Positions 46,953 to 57,905 of a stretch of 64,000 nucleotides of DNA are shown here, piece by piece. The stretch comes from Pyronema omphalodes (lineage: Eukaryota > Ascomycota > Pezizomycetes > Pezizales > Pyronemataceae). The first letter of the stretch is position 1, and each line of letters begins with the position of its first letter. The notes below the pieces were generated by a model, which did no database searches, was not told the DNA's origin, and worked only from the letters and a program-made list of their open reading frames with translations. The position numbers and the translations under genes are program-made. The stretch is from assembly GCA_024516155.1 (NCBI GenBank), contig JAJJXM010000009.1, positions 930,001 through 994,000 on the forward strand, written 5' to 3'.

Positions 46953-47222
46953 CTACAACGGTACACAACGCCTCGGTACACCAAGACACTTAAATCCCGG
47001 ACAGCATCGCATACCCAACCCGCATCGAGATTCCGCCGTGTAGCATTTTGGGAGAATCTTGGAATGCTTGGAATGATGGTTAACTAGAATCCTTGGGGGG
47101 TGGATTAAACTAGGGGGGGGGATATCACGTACGTTGTTTTGGTGGGATATGTCGGGGTTTACGTCGGATTGAAATGCGGTGACTGTGAGGATAAATGAGA
47201 TGAAGAGGTGGATTGCTTTCAT
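46953..47222 (-). CDS. small secreted cysteine-rich protein, cystine-knot-like framework
   Basis: The product has 89 residues. The signal peptide is about MKAIHLFISFILTVTA, followed by a 40-residue His/Pro/Ser-rich propeptide-like segment without Cys, then a compact C-terminal domain with six cysteines: C60-X6-C67-X5-CC(73,74)-X4-C79-X6-C86, ending VPL. The C-C-CC-C-C order and short loops fit the inhibitor cystine knot (knottin) pattern found in many small secreted inhibitors, antimicrobial peptides and venom peptides. No specific function can be assigned; a secreted effector or antimicrobial peptide is the natural guess. The gene lies just beyond the LINE derivative and downstream of a 19-base C run. 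I see no intron that keeps the Cys frame. Confidence 0.72.
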   Translation of the reverse strand: MKAIHLFISFILTVTAFQSDVNPDISHQNNVRDIPPPSLIHPPRILVNHHSKHSKILPKCYTAESRCGLGMRCCPGFKCLGVPRRCVPL

Positions 47223-50200
47223 GACGGTTTGGTATTGGGGGTGGAGTTGGGAATTATGGGGATTTTGGAGATAAGGGTGGGTATTGGCGACTTTGGGCCT
47301 TTATGGGGGATTTGGTGGTTTTGTTTGTGGGTGTTATGGGGATTTGGGAGGGTTATTGTGGGGGGAAGTATGCTGGTAACCGTGGATTGGTAGCTGACAT
47401 TGATACTGTGGATGAGGAATAAGGTTTCCGAGGGGGTTCGATGCGGAGGGCTGATGCGTGGTATGAGGGTTGTTGTAATTTATGTGTACTACATATGTAG
47501 CCCCAAGCAAAAGCGCTAGTTTTCTTAGTGAAATAAGGGGTGAAGTTTATAATAACCTTATCTCGTGTATCAAAATTTTCAGGAAGACTTGTTCGAATAT
47601 TTGAATCTGGCACATAGGACTCCAGTATATACAGAAGGATCCTCGAGGCCGCTGATAGCTAACTCAGCAATGGAAGATAGATAAATGACCCGTAAAATCG
47701 TGCAAATATCAAGCTTCAGTAATCTTCCTTAGAACACATGGAATTAAGAAATCATGCAGTGGCAGTAAGTACACAAATATATCAAACGAGATACGGGAAA
47801 GTTCTTCTCATACCTACGACGTATGTACTTGTACACACCCAAACCGACGATCTATCCCATAAACATCCATTGGTATGATATTTATATATCCAAATCATTA
47901 CCCTTATCTTTCCAGATAATTCCAGCGGCTTTAATAAAACAACCCTCTAAAGAAGATTCAAATCACGGAATTATCACTCGCAAGTAAATCAATATTGCCA
48001 TTATCCAACCCCCAGTCTTTACATTGGTAATTTCCTCTAGGCCTTAAAATTATATTGTAAGGGCTAGGCAGAGTTTTTCTGGGTTTCTTCAGGGTTTTGG
48101 TTATAGGGCTTTCTTGCGTTTAGTTTTGAGGCTCGGGATTCTGGAAACGGGATAGTGTGCTCCCCAGGGACTGGAGATGTCAGGGATACTGGGGTTCGTG
48201 GTTCACAGGGATAACAGAATCCATAGGACTGCTGGAATTTCTAGAAACTGTATACATTCTAGGTATATGTACTAATAATCTTCATGATTTATCAATCTAC
48301 TTCACTATGATTCTAGTGCGCCTAAGAAGCCCCTGAAGGTCCCAAAATAAATCTTTAAAAGCCCTAGAGGAAAAATTAAGATAGAGAATCTAAAACATCT
48401 ACATAAAAATTCTACGTATCTTATCTAAATACCTCATCTCATCCCATACAGTAATGCCCCCTGGTCATCTGCAATCCGGAAACAAAATCCAATTCAATCC
48501 AACACACGTGGAAACGAAAGCAACCACGTGCAGCATACAGCGCACGGCTCCATCAAGCCATGAGAACTAGGGGATCTCAAGGCAATATCAAGGTAATATC
48601 AAGATTTATATAAAACCCCGGCCATGGTACGTAGCCCTGGAACAGAGCCCTAGCACGAACCCCACGTGGGTCCCGAAAATAAAAACAACCGATATAAACA
48701 ATCCGAAAACGGTCTTTGATTGGTTTAGATATTAGGTGATGATATTTATTCTACTTATGTTAATATAGACTGTTGGTTGGTGGTGATGTAATTTCATATA
48801 ATTTGGTAGTGGTGGCGGTGATGATGGCTGTCTATAATATACCTACCCAAGACGATCTATGGGGTTTAGGGGTTCCCAGGGCTCACAGGGCTCTGATGTT
48901 TGATAGTAATTATATAAATGATAGGTACATTAATGATTGTTTTGGTTGTTAAATCTACGTTCCGGTGAATTTGGAGAATTTACTTAGTCCATATCATCCA
49001 ATATGATCCAACAAGCCATCGTGCGCGACCACCGATATTGCATCACCTCCCCATTACCTCCGCATTGCCCCACCATTGCCCCACCATTGCCATCACCAGC
49101 ACCAGCACCAATATTGAGGGGAATGTGTAATTCTCATTCCCCAACCCATCACGACGACATATCAAAGGCCGTTTTCAGATGCCATATATACCACTCCTTT
49201 CTTTTTTCGGTCTTCTTTTCCTTTGTCCCCGGGACCCACGTGGGTTCATATATATATATATAAATAAATGATATTACTGTGGGATCTGGGATTCCCTGGT
49301 TCCTAGGGCCCCAGAGATTTCAAGGCTCCACAAGGGGTTCATGATTCCCAGGGCTCTCAGGGATCATGTAGATACTGTGTGCTCATGTATACTGACTTTA
49401 GTCTTTACTGGTAGCTTTGGATTTCCTCAGTTTGGGACTGAGGGGAGTAGGTGATGTTTATGATAGGAGACAGGGACAGGGGACAGGGGAGGTAATTGAG
49501 AAAAGGAAAGGAGTTGTGTAATACGAGGAAGATCATATATGCGAGCAAGGGATAGTGTATTATAGATACCAGCTACTGTTTTTAATCTACAGAAAGGAAG
49601 TTGTTTGTTTGTGCGGTAAGCTGTAACTTTAAAAAGTTTGAGGCTTCAATTTTTCAAGACTTCACGGCTTCAATGCTAAAACCCCATAACCATAAAAAGC
49701 ATAAAAAAAGCAACTCAAAAAAAAAAAAAAATGAGATAAAAAACCAAAAGCTCAACCCCCTCCCTCCCCTAGAAATCAAAATACACAAACCCAGAAAACC
49801 ATCACCCCACATCTAATCAAAGTATACCCGACAAGTATAATGAACCTCAAGGCACTAATCCAAACCAAGCCAAACAAAGCCAAGTACACAGCTAATCATC
49901 ACCCCACCAGTTCCCACGCGGCAGTCCCCGCAATTTAAAGACACTCCGTATGCAAGAAACCATGGTGCACCAGTTCCCAAGTCCCCGCAAAAAAAACGCC
50001 AGTCCCGCTACATACATACATATGTACTCCCCGCAAAAACCGAAAAAAAACGCCACCCCCAATCCCCACACTTAAGCACCATACTTAAAGGATTACCACC
50101 CCACACCCCACACTCCGCTCCCGTTACTACGAGGTGGAGGTGCCATAATCATGCATATGTTTTTACATATTCCTTTCTTTCCTTCCTGTTTTATTTGTTT

Positions 50201-50323
50201 AACAAATTTAACTTCAATCTCTCTCTCTCCTCTCCCCCTCTCTGTCTATAAAACCAATCTCTCTCTGTAATGAATCTCTATACTGTAGTGGTATAATAAA
50301 CCCAAGATAATTTCTCCTGTAAG

Positions 50324-50355
<32 letters not shown>

Positions 50356-51540
50356 GTTTTCTTTTCTTTTTTTTTTTTTTTTTGGATATGTGCTTCCTAC
50401 TGTATCTACATATCTCCATATCCACATTCCCAGTCCTCCTATTCCTCACTTACTTACCACCATAGCTCCAATCATCCAATCATCCAATTATCCTCCTCTA
50501 TTCATCCATTAAACGTATATAGACCAACCTATCAACCAGGGATACCTACAAGATATAACATACAGTCACAAGAAAATATGATACACCCCATGTCACCCAT
50601 GTCACCCACGTGTAACCTTAATCCCATATGATTCGTTTACTCATTATATATCACTCGATGATTTCCTGCGTAACTGGGGACGAGATGTGAACTTGAGGAA
50701 GAGAGAGCAGTAAGGAGGGGGTGGGGGGGTGAGGGTGAGGGGGAGGCGAGGGGTGGGGCCTGGAGTAGAGAATTAAGAGGGAAGATACGGGGAGTAAAGA
50801 CATACGCAGACATGAGGAGGTGGGTAGCCAGCTATGTACAGAGGAAGAAGTATATATATATATAAAGTTTATCTTTCATTTCCATCACAAACCAAGCTTG
50901 TTTTTTTTCCAGCCATCTATATAACAAGCTACCTGTAACCTGGCTTTCTTTTTTTCTCAAAACTAGTAAACTAGTAAACGAATCTTGAATCTCTACTGCT
51001 ATATATCAATCGATACATAACCTATCACTATACTTTACAGCACATGTCGTGTCTTTTGTTTTTTTTTTGTTTTTTTCATAAATATCTATTATTATCTTTT
51101 TCCCTCGATATCAAGACTTCGGCCTTCACCCCCCAGTTACCAGTCACCAGTCTGCATAAAAAAACGTGGGTGTACAGCATACAGCATACAGCATCCAGCA
51201 CAAGAAAAAAGCATAAAACAAAAACGCCTCTGCATAAAAAAAGTCCCGACAAAAAAAGAAACGCAAGTCAATGGAATAAGGAATAAAAAAAAGTTATGAT
51301 AATTGTAATTGTAATAATAAATTGTAATGGTAATGGTTAATGGTTAAAAGGGAACCAAACTTTTAACCAATTCCTAAAACATCTAGATATCAGTATCTGT
51401 AAATGTACTCTTTGGAGTTCTGCTATTCTTTGTATCCTCCCTGCTCTCCATGCTTTCCTTATTCTCTTGCTTCCTCTCCCTCTCCCTCTCCATTTTCCCT
51501 GTTGTACCCCCTCTTGCGTTCCCTAATCCCCTTTTAGCTG
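47223..51540. other. 4.3 kb gene-free region with CACGTG motifs
   Basis: No gene is supported. CACGTG occurs at 48505-48510, 48525-48530, 48663-48668, 49237-49242 and 50607-50612. The third and fourth lie in near-identical inverted contexts (GAACCCCACGTGGGTCCCG against CGGGACCCACGTGGGTTC). Degenerate CCCAGGGCTC-like words recur at 48150-48240, 48860-48900 and 49270-49370. A 21-base C run lies at 50326-50346, followed by A and T runs. Confidence 0.5.
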
Positions 51541-52759
51541 TCACCCTCCCTCTCCTCCTTCTCTACCCTCCCCTTCCCCCACCGGTGGCGTTGGCTCAAC
51601 CGTATACCTTCCCCCCATTCTCATAACAAGACTCCTATAATACTCCTCCAAAACCTCCGCTTTCGGAACAATTCTCCAACCGACTCTAACCAAAAACTCC
51701 AATTCCAGCATATTCAATTCCATTAAACTCAACCCTCCAATTTTTGCATAAAGGGAATTAGTAAGGAAGGTATCACATAAACCCTTGGTAGCTACGGTAG
51801 CGGCGGTTATAAGGAATCGGTGGACAGTCAAGGAACTGACGACGAATGGTGGGTAGTGTGTAGAGAGGATGTCGATGTAGTAGACCATGGAAAGAAGGAT
51901 ACTGGGTTGTAAACTGGCGTGTACCGAGAGACGGTGGAGGTAGTCGGTTATAGAGATACTGGGGGGAGCTCTATGATGGCGATTAGCTATTGTATCATCT
52001 GTAGCGGGGAGACAGCGGCGGGACTCGAGACGGTAAAATGCTCTACCGAAGGCCCTCTACCACTTTCTAGAGCCCGCAAAAACGCCTCCACTGCCGCCGC
52101 GGATTTACAGATATAACATACCTCGAATGAAACCTCGTCAACCCCGCGCCACTCAACGGAATCTGATCATTCAACCCCACCAGTTCCCCCAACATATCAC
52201 TAATAAGTATGACCAAATCCTTGGTATGTGTACTTTGGTACAATTTCGGTAGGACTTTTACACCGGTATCTGAAGTTTTCCTTTGCCGTTTTGCTACTGT
52301 GCTTGGTGATGGTGGGATTGACGGGTTAGTTGTTCGCGGGGATTGTGATGGTGTAGAACGTCTAGAAACCGACATTGAGCCCGTTGGAGCCGGTTGTGTC
52401 TGTGTCTGCGTCTGTGCCTGGGTCTGGCTCTGTGCCTGGCCCTGTGTCTGTATCTGGGCCTGTGACGTTATCGCCGTAGTGGTAGCCGTAGACATTGTGG
52501 AAGCCGACTTTGGGGACACGGCAGAAGCAGCGCCAGTAGCAGCTTTCTTCGCAGCCGGAGGTGAGATATCGTCAGGAGCAGCTTTCGTATCTGGAGGACA
52601 ACAAGGAGAGCCGCGTTTTCGACTATTTAAAGCTGGAGAGACGCGTTTTATGGCGGTTACTGAGGGGGAGGTTATAGGAATTGGTGGAACGACGTAGCCT
52701 CGTTGTGATGAGGCTGGCGTGGGAGTTCTGGATGGTGGTGGTGGGGACGATATCGACAT
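51541..52759 (-). CDS. PHO80/PREG-type cyclin (phosphate-pathway regulatory cyclin)
   Basis: There are two exons, 52759-52122 and 51970-51541 (355 residues). The intron (GTATGT...ATAG, 151 nt) interrupts the cyclin box, and the junction reads LTRFHSR|APPSISITDYLHRL. The N-terminal 170 residues are disordered, with a Gln/Thr run. The cyclin box follows: LPKLYQSTHTKDLVILISDML, then LLSMVYYIDILSTHYPPFVVSSLTVHRFLITAATVATKGLCDTFLTNSLYAKIGG, LMELNMLELEFLVRVGWRIVP and EVLEEYYRSLV. The YYIDIL and TVHRFLITAATVATKGLCD blocks are diagnostic of the PHO80 cyclin family and closest in type to Neurospora PREG. Such cyclins pair with PHO85/PGOV kinase and inhibit the PHO4/NUC-1 activator when phosphate is plentiful. 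The next gene upstream on the same strand encodes a VTC subunit. PCL6/7-type cyclins are the alternative. Confidence 0.87.
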
Positions 52760-55381
52760 TCTGGGTTGATGCTCTGGATGTGGTGGGATTTGCGGCTTTG
52801 CGGTCTGGGGAGGATTGCTAAAAGGCTTGGGTCGCGGAATGGATGTAGTTGCGGTGGTGTATTCGTGGTATTCGGTGGCCTTTGGGCAGTAATTGTGGTT
52901 GTTCCGTGGGGTTTGGTGTTGGAGTACTCAAACTACGGATGGTGGATGTTGGTATATAAGATCTTGCGGTCGTAGGTCAAGGTGGTCGACGCGGATGGGT
53001 TATGTGAGACATACGACGGCGGAGGTGGTAGATGATAAGTTAAGTGGAGATAAGATGGTCGTGGCTGTGGTGGTGGGAGTGGTAGAAGTAGTAGTGATGG
53101 TGGTGGTGTTGGTGTTGGTAGTAGTGGTGGTGGTGGTGGTGGTGGTCGTAGTAGTAGTGGTGGTGGTGGTGGATTGGATTGTGCGTGATCACTTGCGTCG
53201 TAGGTTTGTTGCCAATGCCGTCTGCGCACGTTGTTGGGTTGATAGGTTCAAAAGTTGCTTTCCTTCCTTTCGGATGTTGCGTTGTACCGCTGGGTTGCTG
53301 CGGACGGTAGGTAGACCTTTGGTGGCGAGACGAGACGAGACGAGACAAGACGAGACGAGGCGAAGGGAATTGCTACTGTTGGACGGGAATATGTAAAGTG
53401 CAACTCGCTGCTGCTGCTGCTGTAAATCTCCGTGATTTCCGAAATATTTCTGCGTACTTTGGAGTGGTGTATATGTATACTATGACTGTCGATGTATGTA
53501 TGTATGTATGTATGAAAGGACGGATGTATGTATGTTACTAATGCTTCTGCTGCCGCCGCCGCCGCTGCTACTGACGATGGTGATGATGATGATGATGATG
53601 ATGATCTGCTTCCGTATATATGTATGTATGTATATGCGCTTTATTTCTTGCTACCCGCTCTCTAAAGAGCTTGTGTTTGTGTTCGATCGCATTCGGGGGA
53701 TTCGACGATGAGGACTAGCTGAGAAAACGGTTCGGCTAGAGAGATAGATACAGTAGATATATGTTCTAAAATATATTTCACTCACTTTCCTGTGCCTGTG
53801 TGGGGCGTGTGGGGCGTGGGGCGTGTGGTGGTAGTGGTAGTGGTGGTGGTGTGGCTGCTCGTGGCATATATCGATGGATGGGTTTATCTATCTACCCAAT
53901 CTATCTATCTTTCTATCTTGGGGATGGGCTTCCCCGAGAATGAGTTGGGGGGGGGGGGAAGGGGGGGGAGGGGGGAAGCCAAGCAATTATTCATCAGACC
54001 AGAAGAAATGGCTAAGCCAGCTATTTGGTTTCCAGACTCGGCTGTATGCAGCGTGTGTGTGTGTGTGTGAGAAGAGACGAGAGGAGAGAAGAGAAGGGGA
54101 CCCTGAATTTGCCAATATTTCCATCTCGATCTTGGTTGGTTATGGTATGTAATTATTTAGTCTTGAAATGAGGCGTGCTATAGACTGACTGGATAGGATT
54201 CTTCCGGGTAGGGAGCGAGAACGCGAGAACGAGAAATCAAAAAAGTCAAAATAGTGAGGCCGAATATGGTGACCACATAACCATATGTACATATCTCGGC
54301 GCTTCAGAATTAGACAGAGTCCTGACATGGTATAACCACTGCCCACCAGATCAATAGATCTCATCAGATCACACCTTTTTTTTAACACCATCAAACCCAT
54401 CCTCATTTCCGTTCTGGTTATGAGTCTACTTCATACTTCATCAAGTTATGTATGACGATGCCGAGAAACGTCATGACGAACAATCATTTTTCTTCCTTTT
54501 CCCCCGGAAGTTTACCTCAACTCAAACTTCATCAAGACCTATCTCCAATTTTCCATTTATACCCATAAAACACATCACTTTTTCATTCCTTCATTCCTTC
54601 AATGATTCAAAAAAAAAAAAAAAAAAAAAAAAAACTTCAACTTCTCCCCCAATTTCTCCTGCTTTACAAAAGGAACGTCATCAAAACAAAAAATATACCA
54701 AATTTCCACACGAGCCTTCAAAGTTCGATGCCCGACGCAACACCAGGCTTCCAAGCGCCAAACGCAAATTTTCAAAGCAGACAAGCTCCCGAGTGCCGAT
54801 GGTTACATCCCTGCTAATGCCGAATCCCCCATCCGCACCAGTCGGAAGTCCAGGCTATTCTATGGCGCATATGGCGTATTGCATACTTACTTATCCCGAG
54901 GTGCTCTCGTGCTCTTGTGCCTCATGAGGAGACGAAGGAAGGAAGGAAGAAACGAAGGAAAGAAGGAAGAAACGAAGGAAACTGGTGCAGAGAATAATTT
55001 ACGAGGCAAAAAAAATTTCCTACTAAAACTATTACCTTCATCTTCATCTTTATCTTCATCTTCATCTTCATCTTTATCATTTTCATCATCTTTGTTTTTG
55101 TTTTTCATTATCGCTCTTCATTTTTGCTAATGATTTCCTGCTAATAATTTTCTGCTAAATTCCTGTACTGTACTGCGCTAACGAACTAAACTGCAAACGA
55201 ACCGAACTGCAAAACGACGTAGAACTACCATACAACATACACCGTACATACATATATCTCTGGAGACTGATAACCTCTTGAGATTAATAACCTTCGGAGA
55301 CTGTTAACTACTAACTGCTAACTACTACCCACCTCATTACCAGGCACATCATTACCTCATTACCTCATACTTCATCACAAA
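52760..55381. other. intergenic region with microsatellites
   Basis: This is the upstream region of the cyclin gene. It contains GTGGTGGTAGTA-type runs (53060-53175), GACGAGACGAGA units (53330-53358), (ATGT)n near 53497-53515, (GAT)n at 53578-53605, G-rich blocks at 53947-53975 and a 24-base A run at 54609-54632. The right end holds the 3' UTR of the VTC gene. No gene is supported. Confidence 0.55.
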
Positions 55382-57905
55382 TTACAACTCATCACCAATA
55401 GCATAGCTTACGGTAACATTACCAGATTTCTCCATCATAGCATGGTACTAAAATCATCATCAGTCAAGATCACAGGGGTGTATCAGTATCACATACCTTA
55501 AAACCAAAGTTTGCAATCAGGGCGACCGCCAGGGCAATACAAACAACGAGGGGACCAAAAACACTATCAAAGTCTCTTCCAGATCTCTGTCTGATGAGGT
55601 TACTTCTCCAAATATAAACGGCATAACCCCAGATACCCGCAAAGATAGCAATTCCAGTATAAACCAACGAGATAGATTTCGCCAGAGTATTACCCGGGGA
55701 AGCACCATTATATATCGCAACCCCAAGTGAGGCTAGTAAAACTACCATGTGCATCCATTTTATGAATGTTCGCTGGTTGGCAAGCCAGACTTTTGCTTCG
55801 ACTTTCACTTCGCCAGAGTACATTATCAATTGTGTTGGTTTTTGGACACCGGCGGGGAGGGCTACTGGGCGACGACCCGAGTGGGCGCGGCCGTAGCGTG
55901 AGGAGGAGAAGGAGGGGAAAAGTTGACGGAGACCATCGAGGGTGCTGGTGTTGGCTTTGCTGCTACCGGGTTGTTGGTCAAGGGATGATTCGTGGTTTGA
56001 TTCGTCTTCGACTTCGGCGACTTGGTCGCTTGGTAGCATTTGGGGGGCTGCAGAGGCGGCGCCTGCGAGGGGTTTCTTGGAGAATCGGCTACGACCCTCA
56101 CCGGCATCTACGCCTGAGGAGGGAGGCGGGGTGGAATGGGAGATGCTTCCTCTACCGCCAAAGTCGCGGACAGAAGGTCGGAAACTACCAACTGCTGTTT
56201 CGTCCTCAATTTGCTTCTTCTTGCGTTCTTGTTCGGCATCCCAGGCCTTTCTAGGGTCTTTTCGAATGTCGTCCATTTCGCCAAGCCAGAAGGGGAAGCT
56301 GTTTACGTGGTCGTCAAATAATACAGCAACACCATGGGCGAACTTTGAGAATCTCGGCGCAGCGTGGACTAAATGAGAGGACATGAGTTCTTCAATCCAA
56401 TCGCGGGTACGTGAGTGTAGTTCACGTTCGCGAATCTTGATTTCCAAAAGGGCATAGGGGAATCTAGAAATCTCCCCCTTTTTGAGGTTGTTGAAAGGAT
56501 GTTCCATCTTGTTTTCGTCAATATCAGTACGATGCCAGTTGTCAGGATCTCTGCAAGGACGATCGCTATCCAAAGCATCTTCACGGATAAGGGCCAAATC
56601 CGTGTCCAAACTGATTCTGATGCGATCATCGCCAGGGATTTGGAAGGCGGTACGGTTGTACGACGCTCTAAGTACCGGCTGTAGATCGTTTTCAAGGATG
56701 AACTTTTGGAGGTTGGCAACGGTGGTTTGGTACTCCTCAATCTCTGCTGCGGGAATGTTCCTGCTCTGCATCTTCTGGACGGTCTTCTCCATCGAGTATT
56801 TTCCGAGAAGGAAGTCATTGACGTACTTCTTCTTCAAAGAAATACGCTCCTCAACAGCTCCTTCAGAGTCCCCACCTCCACTGATAGTCTTGCGTTCAAG
56901 GTGAATCTCATTCGCCTGAGACAATTGACCGTACCAGCGGAGTCTGAGAGACGACGCATCCTTCTCCTTCAAAACCTTGTCGGTATAGAGCTGAAACTTG
57001 GAGTTATCAAAGTACAGCGAGGTAACCGTAGGATCCTGATTGACAGTATCCAATTCCTTAGAAGGCTGAGCGTTGTAGACCAAAACCGGCAGACGTCTCA
57101 ACACGAATGTCTTGACCTCAATAATGTTGTCTTGGTGTACCCAGAACTTGTGGGAGGTGTACTTCTTGTTCGTGGGGGAGCTTCCGGCGTTGGCCGATGA
57201 GCTTTGTTCCAATCCTTCTCCCTGGTCCTCTCCCAAGGATCTTCTGACAAAATCGTACATAGTAGACAATCTGCCATGATATCATTAGTCACAATTCAAT
57301 GAAACAAAATTCAGTAGTAAAGGAAACAACAAAACTCACCTGTAAAGCAACGGGCTATAATCCTCCTTGTTAAACTCCATCTGACTGAATCTGACTTGCA
57401 ACAAAGGCTTAACCTTCGGGTCCGCAACAGTTCCCTTGCCCTTCTTGGAACCTTTCGCTCCTCTACTCCTCCTGTCATGCTTCTTGGCCGCCTTCAAAAA
57501 TCCAGTAAAATTAATCCTCGAAAACCTTTCCAACTCATTAATATCCTTCGTAATCTCGTCCAATTCGTTCAGAGTAGTCTTCAATATCTCATCCTTATCC
57601 TCGACCTCTTCCTCACCCTTTACAAGCTTCTCCAACCTCTGTTCACATTTCTCCGTTCTTTCGTTGAGTCCCTTGGTCATATCCTTCTGGAAGTTGTGAA
57701 CTTTATCAAGCTGCACATTGATCAACTCGTGACAAAAAGTCTGTTCGTCGTTCTCAGTCCATTCAGGTTGAGTAGATGGGTCTTCCGATCCACTATCACC
57801 ATCATCCATTCCCTCGCGAAGGAGTTGCTTGAGACGGTTGTAGTCGATGTAATGAGCGCGCCATGGGGGGTAAATCTGAGTTTGGAGGGTTTTGCCGAAA
57901 CGCAT
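55382..57905 (-). CDS. VTC2/VTC3-type subunit of the vacuolar transporter chaperone (polyphosphate polymerase) complex
   Basis: The exons are 57905-57340, 57270-55497 and probably 55447-55382 (801 residues). An N-terminal SPX domain (1 to about 165) begins MRFGKTLQTQIYPPWRAHYIDYNRLKQLLRE, the VTC2/3-type start and not the VTC4 one, and ends with the Lys-rich helix INFTGFLKAAKKHDRR that senses inositol pyrophosphates. A VTC tunnel domain follows (about 220-530) with LRLRWYG, HLERKTI, LRASYNRTAFQ, LEIKI and FSKFAHGVA. After a disordered linker comes a DUF202 membrane domain with three helices near the C-terminus. The complex makes polyphosphate from ATP and moves it into the vacuole. If the last GTATGT donor at 55496 is not used, the protein ends VCDTDTPL at 55470 instead. 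A CACGTG site lies 287 bp upstream of the start. Confidence 0.92.
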
